A DNA stretch of 5,852 bases from Deltaproteobacteria bacterium (lineage in GTDB: Bacteria; Desulfobacterota; Desulfobacteria; Desulfobacterales; ETH-SRB1), in assembly GCA_003647525.1 (NCBI GenBank), contig QMMZ01000153.1, positions 1 through 5,852 of the forward strand. The letters run 5' to 3'. The position numbers and the translations under genes were made by a program. Below the pieces are notes generated by a model. The model was not told where the DNA came from, searched no databases, and was given only the letters and a program-made list of their open reading frames with translations. Shown in pieces: positions 5,211 to 5,852 of this stretch (positions are counted from its first letter, which is position 1; each line of letters starts with the position of its first letter).

Positions 5211-5846
5211 TTATGCATTATAAAACAAAAGCGCAGGCAACTCAACACAGGTTAGTTTGTTGCCGTAAACAGCACCGGTATCGATTCCTATTTTGTTTGG
5301 CTCTACCAACGGTTCCCTATAAGGTGTATGCCCAAAAACAACTATTTTCCCAAAATCAAAATCTGTGTGTACGAAATCTTCACGTATCCAGAGAAAATCT
5401 GCGGGATCCTGCTCATCAAACGGGATATTTTCTCTAAGACCAGCATGCACAAATATAAAATCATCAGTTTGATAATAAAGAGATAGCGATTCAAAAAAAT
5501 CAAGGTGTTCTTGAGGTATCGGATGGGAACCAGTCGTCCGGCTTCTTTTCACGTAGCTTTCCAAGGTCGGCTTTCCTCCATTTATTAGATAGCTAAGCCT
5601 GTCTTTTCCTGAAAGATATCTTTCCAGCATTTCCTCGTGATTGCCTTTTAAAAATACAATTTTTTGAAAATGCTTTTTTAAATCAATCAGATATTCAACA
5701 ACATCAAAAGAACTGGGACCCCTGTCAATATAATCTCCCAAGAATAGCAGGATATCATTATTGCGATCTATCTTAATTTTATCCATAAGTGCACACAGCT
5801 TATCAAAACATCCATGGATGTCCCCTATGGCAAATATTTTTTCCAT
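5211..5846 (-). CDS. PPP-family metallophosphatase (serine/threonine phosphatase-like)
   Basis: This is a 211-residue calcineurin-like phosphoesterase of the bacterial PPP group, which includes lambda phosphatase, PrpA/PrpB and the ApaH-like enzymes. The two-metal site is complete: GDIHG (8-12), GDYIDRG (37-43), GNHE (68-71), HAGL (134-137) and GHTP (172-175), with IDTGAVYG near 189-196 as in the family. It could dephosphorylate phosphoproteins or cleave dinucleotides; sequence alone does not separate these. The ATG at 5846 puts GDIHG eight residues in, the usual place. A TTG directly before it and the open frame to the window edge mean an upstream start cannot be excluded. It is first of the minus-strand genes seen here. 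The 126-base gap before the hydrolase gene is mostly heptamer array, so co-transcription is possible but unproven. Confidence 0.92.
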   Translation of the reverse strand: MEKIFAIGDIHGCFDKLCALMDKIKIDRNNDILLFLGDYIDRGPSSFDVVEYLIDLKKHFQKIVFLKGNHEEMLERYLSGKDRLSYLINGGKPTLESYVKRSRTTGSHPIPQEHLDFFESLSLYYQTDDFIFVHAGLRENIPFDEQDPADFLWIREDFVHTDFDFGKIVVFGHTPYREPLVEPNKIGIDTGAVYGNKLTCVELPALLFYNA

Positions 5847-5852
5847 CAACTC

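Noticed and set aside
4932..5255. Plus-strand open frame of 107 codons running through the heptamer array
   Set aside because: It is antisense to the conserved hydrolase and phosphatase genes, and its second half simply translates the repeat, giving the low-complexity pattern SRFTV. No ribosome-binding site or family features are visible.

Overview
The window looks like a chromosomal segment from a low-GC (I estimate just under 40% by eye) Gram-negative bacterium, most likely an anaerobic Desulfobacterota (Desulfobacterales-like) lineage. I infer this from the style of the MlaD protein, the mlaEFD gene order and the dense intergenic palindromes. No taxonomic marker gene is present, so the assignment is an impression.

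The left half (about 1-3177, plus strand) is a compact three-gene operon for an MCE-type lipid transporter: mlaE (inner-membrane permease), mlaF (ATPase) and mlaD (membrane-anchored MCE subunit). MlaE and MlaF together form the ATP-driven inner-membrane machine, and MlaD threads lipid through its MCE ring. MlaD here is much longer than the enterobacterial protein. After its MCE domain come a helical neck containing two 34-residue repeats and a C-terminal block of about 180 residues rich in alternating aromatic/polar strands, which looks like an outer-membrane beta-barrel. No mlaB or mlaC follows, because mlaD runs directly into a convergent gene. The operon could therefore encode a self-contained trans-envelope lipid bridge.

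The right half (3140-5846, minus strand) carries, in order of transcription, a PPP-family metallophosphatase, a UlaG/UPF0173-like metallo-beta-lactamase-fold hydrolase, a secreted protein with two bacterial SH3 domains, and, after a 158-base gap, a membrane-anchored tetratricopeptide protein of YfgM/TPR_21 type. The hydrolase and SH3 genes overlap by 25 bases. The tetratricopeptide gene and mlaD overlap tail to tail by 38 bases.

The intergenic DNA is almost entirely palindromic or repetitive. It holds a perfect 14-bp inverted repeat at 30-59, two copies of an inverted heptamer array (GGTTCAC/GTGAACC; 147-208 and 5096-5206) that each stop just short of a start codon or its ribosome-binding site, a hairpin at 3885-3909, and a composite double-hairpin element at 3937-3992. 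I see no tRNA, rRNA, CRISPR array, transposase gene, or hairpin followed by a T-tract that would make a convincing intrinsic terminator.
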